Part shown: positions 5,051 through 7,908 of the stretch, piece after piece
Layout: each line of letters starts with the position of its first letter
Numbering within the stretch: the stretch's first letter is position 1
Source of the DNA: an uncultured Flavobacteriales bacterium
Lineage (GTDB): Bacteria > Bacteroidota > Bacteroidia > Flavobacteriales > Crocinitomicaceae
Direction of reading: 5' to 3'
Length of the DNA stretch: 7,908 bases
Assembly: GCA_946479125.1 (NCBI GenBank)
Contig: CAMLET010000135.1
Span: 1 to 7,908, forward strand
Position numbers and translations under genes: made by a program
Notes under the pieces: generated by a model
Database searches by the model: none
Seen by the model: the letters and a program-made list of their open reading frames with translations, nothing else
Told to the model about the DNA's origin: nothing

Positions 5051-7648
5051 AACGTGCACCGTGTCGATTTCCAAACAGGCAAAGCAGATCAGTGGCATCA
5101 TGCTTACGAGTACGATGCAGATAATCGTATTACGGATGCGTATTCTACAACGGCAACACCGATGTTTGAAGCCAAATATGGAATGACACAGGTGAGGGCA
5201 GAAGCAACAACAACTCCTTATTGGGAGCGTGAGGCAGCGTATAATTACTACGATCATGGACCACTTGCCAAAACAACCATAGGTGAACAAGAAGTGCAAG
5301 GATTGGATTATGTGTATACATTGCAAGGCTGGATTAAAGGAGTGAACAGCAATACACTCAGCGCGGTAAGAGATCCAGGTCTGGATGGGGCTTCGACAGG
5401 CTCAGCCACCATGCATGCCAGAGACGTAATGGGGTATAGCTTGCATTACTATACGGGTGATTACACGCCAATTGGGGGAAACAGTTCTTTCGTTGGAATA
5501 CAGACAGGTTCGGATTTGGAGAATACCAGTTACAGTAAAGACATGTTCAATGGTAATATTGCCAGAATGGTTACTACCATTACTGATCCGAATTCAAGAA
5601 CAGTAATGCCTTTGGGAAGTACTTATCAATATGACCAGTTGAACCGATTACTGACTTCAAGAAGTTTTACAGACCTTCATGGTGGAAGCAATACCTGGGC
5701 AAGTGGGGGAACGGTACGTTACAGAAACGACTTTACGTACGATGCGAATGGAAATATAAAAACGCAAAGAAGAGAGAACTATTCCGCCGCTTTAATTGAT
5801 AGTTTGCGCTATTTTTATGACAAGACAAGTAATGAAACCATGCGCAACCGTTTGTACCATGTGGAAGATTATGTGTCATCAGGAACATATACTGATGACA
5901 TCGATGACATGGGAACATTTGCGAGTGGAGCGAACATCAATACAAGCAACAACTACGCTTACGATGCACAGGGTCGTTTAATCAAGGATGTTCAGGAGCA
6001 AATTGCAAGTATAGAGTGGACATTCGATGATAAGATTAAAAAGATCAACCGTACTAGCGGAAGTTCGAAAAAGAATGTGTCTTTCGATTATGATGCTTTA
6101 GGGCATAGAATAGCTAAACATGTATATACATCGGCCAACGTACTGGAAAAATCCACATATTACATTTTGGATGCTCAGGGAAGTATAATTAGTGTATATG
6201 TTAGGGAGATAATTAGCGCGTCTATTTACTATTCTCAGAAGGAGAAATATATTATTGCAAATTCCTTTGGAGTTCTTAACGATAGTATACCAATGTATGG
6301 AAGTCAGAACAATACATATAGTCAAACTAATTGGATCCATGCAATTGGAAAAAGGAATTATTCCTTAAGTGAACACAGGGGGAATGTACTTACTGTAATT
6401 AGCGATAAACCACTTCTTCACGGAACTGGCGGAGCAACTAGCGCAGGTACGGTTGTTGACTATTTTTTAGCGGATATTCTACAAACAACTGACTATACAC
6501 CTTTTGGTGTTACAATTCCAGAACGAAACTTAAAGAAAACGATTGGAGGTATCAGAGATTATGCAATGGGCTTCCAAGGACAATTAGAAGATGATGAAAT
6601 CAAAGGTGAAGGTAACTCGTTGAATTATGAGTACCGAATGCACGACCCAAGATTGGGTAGGTTCTTTGCGATCGATCCACTTTGCATAAAGTATCCATAT
6701 TTTTCATCATATCAATTTAGCGGTAATCGTGTTATAGATTCTAAGGAGTTAGAAGGAATGGAGCCTGAAAATGTGAATACATCTGATCCGTCAAAGATAG
6801 GTAATTGGTATCTAGGTAAATCCAATGCTAGTGGGCAGGAAGATCAAATTTATTACTATCAGCTTCAAGAAAACTCTACTGGTGGAGGATCCTGGTATCA
6901 AGGACCTATATATCCGGGACCAACAACAGAGGCTTCAGCATTTATGGCAGAGGACATTTATAAGTATAAGGATTATCCTGTAGGCTCAACTTTTTTCAAT
7001 GATGAGGAGCAAAAGTTGAGAACTGTTGAAGGCTACAGTTTAACTCAAGTTACTGTTGATGAAGATGGGTTTACTGCGGGACTTTATAAAAGGACTGTTG
7101 AGGGTATTGAGTTTTATGCAATGGTTTTTGCTGGTACTGATCAAGGTAAAGATTGGATTAACAATATAGAGCAAGGGGCAGGAGTTGTTGCTTCTCAATA
7201 TGAAAGAGCTGCCGAGTATGGCAATCTCTTTAAGGGTTTAGATCAAAATTTGACTATAATTGGGCATTCTTTAGGTGGTGGATTGGCAAGTTTAGCTGGG
7301 CTAATTAGCGGATTTAGAACAATCACATTCAATGCGGCTGGGTTATCTCCTCGTACCAAACTTGATAATGGGGTCGCACTTACGCCGCAAACGAATATAA
7401 ATGCGTATATTATCAAAGGAGAGATTTTGAATAAAATGCTTTGGTCGGTTGCTCAACAAGCCGAAGGAATACAGCATTGGATAGATTCAAAACTTCCTTA
7501 TTATGCATTCGATGAATGGATGAATACTTGTTCAGGAAATTATGGAACTAGTGAGCAGTGCAGTGCTTCATATGAACAATACATAAACGCTTGGCCTACA
7601 ACTAATCATAGTATGGATCAGGTAATAAAAGCGCTTGGATATAGATAA
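5039..7648 (+). CDS. Orphan (5'-truncated) Rhs core fused to a lipase-like C-terminal toxin domain
   Basis: The open frame encodes 869 residues. Residues from about 5 to 574 are Rhs core with YD repeats ([33 protein letters not shown]) and end with [17 protein letters not shown] at 532-548. An intact rhs gene would carry a much longer N-terminal part, so this is a displaced tip. The ATG at 5039 is simply the first in frame; it lies inside a suspected insert and has no ribosome binding site, so expression as written is doubtful. Residues 575-869 form an alpha/beta-hydrolase domain of the lipase class 3 or DUF2974 type: VFAGTD at 696-701, DWINNIEQG following, the nucleophile Ser744 in GHSLGG, and a candidate His857 in TNHSMDQVI. 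The likely acid position reads G-E-I-L (Glu795) where such lipases usually have G-D-x-V. It probably attacks membrane lipids as a phospholipase; the substrate is inferred. Confidence 0.85.
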   Translation: MEEGNVHRVDFQTGKADQWHHAYEYDADNRITDAYSTTATPMFEAKYGMTQVRAEATTTPYWEREAAYNYYDHGPLAKTTIGEQEVQGLDYVYTLQGWIKGVNSNTLSAVRDPGLDGASTGSATMHARDVMGYSLHYYTGDYTPIGGNSSFVGIQTGSDLENTSYSKDMFNGNIARMVTTITDPNSRTVMPLGSTYQYDQLNRLLTSRSFTDLHGGSNTWASGGTVRYRNDFTYDANGNIKTQRRENYSAALIDSLRYFYDKTSNETMRNRLYHVEDYVSSGTYTDDIDDMGTFASGANINTSNNYAYDAQGRLIKDVQEQIASIEWTFDDKIKKINRTSGSSKKNVSFDYDALGHRIAKHVYTSANVLEKSTYYILDAQGSIISVYVREIISASIYYSQKEKYIIANSFGVLNDSIPMYGSQNNTYSQTNWIHAIGKRNYSLSEHRGNVLTVISDKPLLHGTGGATSAGTVVDYFLADILQTTDYTPFGVTIPERNLKKTIGGIRDYAMGFQGQLEDDEIKGEGNSLNYEYRMHDPRLGRFFAIDPLCIKYPYFSSYQFSGNRVIDSKELEGMEPENVNTSDPSKIGNWYLGKSNASGQEDQIYYYQLQENSTGGGSWYQGPIYPGPTTEASAFMAEDIYKYKDYPVGSTFFNDEEQKLRTVEGYSLTQVTVDEDGFTAGLYKRTVEGIEFYAMVFAGTDQGKDWINNIEQGAGVVASQYERAAEYGNLFKGLDQNLTIIGHSLGGGLASLAGLISGFRTITFNAAGLSPRTKLDNGVALTPQTNINAYIIKGEILNKMLWSVAQQAEGIQHWIDSKLPYYAFDEWMNTCSGNYGTSEQCSASYEQYINAWPTTNHSMDQVIKALGYR
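5491..6760 (+). repeat. Duplicated rhs core, copy 2
   Basis: This is the partner of 1-1270, in direct orientation and about 5.5 kb downstream. The repeat probably extends further 5' in this copy (to about 5051 or earlier), but the matching part of copy 1 lies outside the window. Long direct repeats of this kind are substrates for homologous recombination. An exchange or deletion between them would join the first gene's 5' part to the second gene's C-terminal domain. Confidence 0.95.
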
Positions 7649-7652
7649 AATA

Positions 7653-7908
7653 ATGAAGATGAAATTTTCTTTTTTGATGATTGCAGTTATATTGATATTT
7701 GGCTGTAACAATAGTAAGTGTAAACAAGTGAAATTTGGCGTTAATGATTTAAAATGGTTTAAGGCTTACACTTCTAAAAGCACTCTTGTATTTGAAAGTG
7801 AAGCTCATAACTTTGATACTTGTTACGTTAAGACTAAGGAACGAGTAATGGGACCATGTAATAGTTTTGAGTTGGGTCCAATTCAATCTGAATCATTTAT
7901 TATAAGCT
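7653..7908 (+). CDS. Lipoprotein, candidate immunity to the lipase-like toxin (3' end outside window)
   Basis: The gene starts 4 nt after the orphan rhs stop and is open to the window's end (85 codons visible). It begins MKMKFSFLMIAVILIFGC, a short basic n-region followed by a hydrophobic stretch and the lipobox I-F-G-C with Cys18 as the lipidation site. M3 (7659) is an alternative start. The residues after the Cys are N-N-S-K, without the acidic cluster that Bacteroidota use for surface display, so the protein probably faces the periplasm. The mature part holds three further cysteines in view (C23, C53 and C65). A membrane-anchored periplasmic protein suits protection against a phospholipase acting on the envelope. 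I recognise no immunity family; the role rests on position and compartment. Confidence 0.75.
   Translation, partial: MKMKFSFLMIAVILIFGCNNSKCKQVKFGVNDLKWFKAYTSKSTLVFESEAHNFDTCYVKTKERVMGPCNSFELGPIQSESFIIS

Noticed and set aside
4911..5186. 91-codon plus-strand open frame across the structured repeat and start of the orphan core
   Set aside because: Most of it overlaps the repeat and the orphan core read in the wrong frame; only the short FDLISG stretch is meaningful, and that is recorded as a remnant.
4856..5326. 156-codon minus-strand open frame rich in Cys and Ile
   Set aside because: It is antisense to the rhs core and the structured repeat, its composition is unlike a real protein, and the sense frame has clear family motifs.

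Overview
The window looks like an accessory, rhs-type polymorphic-toxin locus from a member of the Bacteroidota, probably a flavobacterium-like organism. The grounds are the style of the Rhs core (YD repeats, a [13 protein letters not shown] junction followed by KYP), the AT-rich starts without Shine-Dalgarno sequences, and a GCGCT/AGCGC-bounded structured repeat of a kind I recall from flavobacterial genomes. The lineage is an inference; nothing in the window fixes the species.

Left part (1-2785): the 3' portion of a large rhs gene enters from outside the window and ends at 2080. Its conserved core runs to about 1270 and is followed by a roughly 269-residue C-terminal domain that I cannot assign. 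It is followed after 18 nt by a 228-residue gene in the usual position of a cognate immunity gene. A tract with short repeats and palindromes follows, and then a strong rho-independent terminator (2996-3025).

Middle part (3106-4758, minus strand): two tightly spaced genes. The upstream one encodes an unrecognised 121-residue protein. The downstream one encodes a 426-residue DDE (rve-type) transposase whose catalytic residues D239, D303 and E341 are all present. I found no terminal inverted repeats, so the element's ends are not defined.

Right part (4860-7908): a structured repeat (4860-4980) abuts a second copy of the Rhs core that lacks most of its 5' end. This copy aligns to the first with a constant offset of 5490 nt and no indels over 1,270 nt (1-1270 against 5491-6760). 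Beyond that point the two C-termini are unrelated: the second copy ends in an alpha/beta-hydrolase (lipase-like) domain with a GHSLGG nucleophile elbow. Four nucleotides later starts a lipoprotein gene that runs off the window, a plausible immunity protein. Near its 5' end the second copy carries what looks like a 29-nt insertion that breaks the reading frame, so it is probably a silent orphan cassette.

Taken together, the layout fits an expressed rhs-toxin/immunity pair followed by a spare core-toxin/immunity cassette, with a transposase unit between them. Recombination through the long shared core could swap the toxin end. Toxicity, immunity pairing and switching are inferences from gene order and family knowledge.
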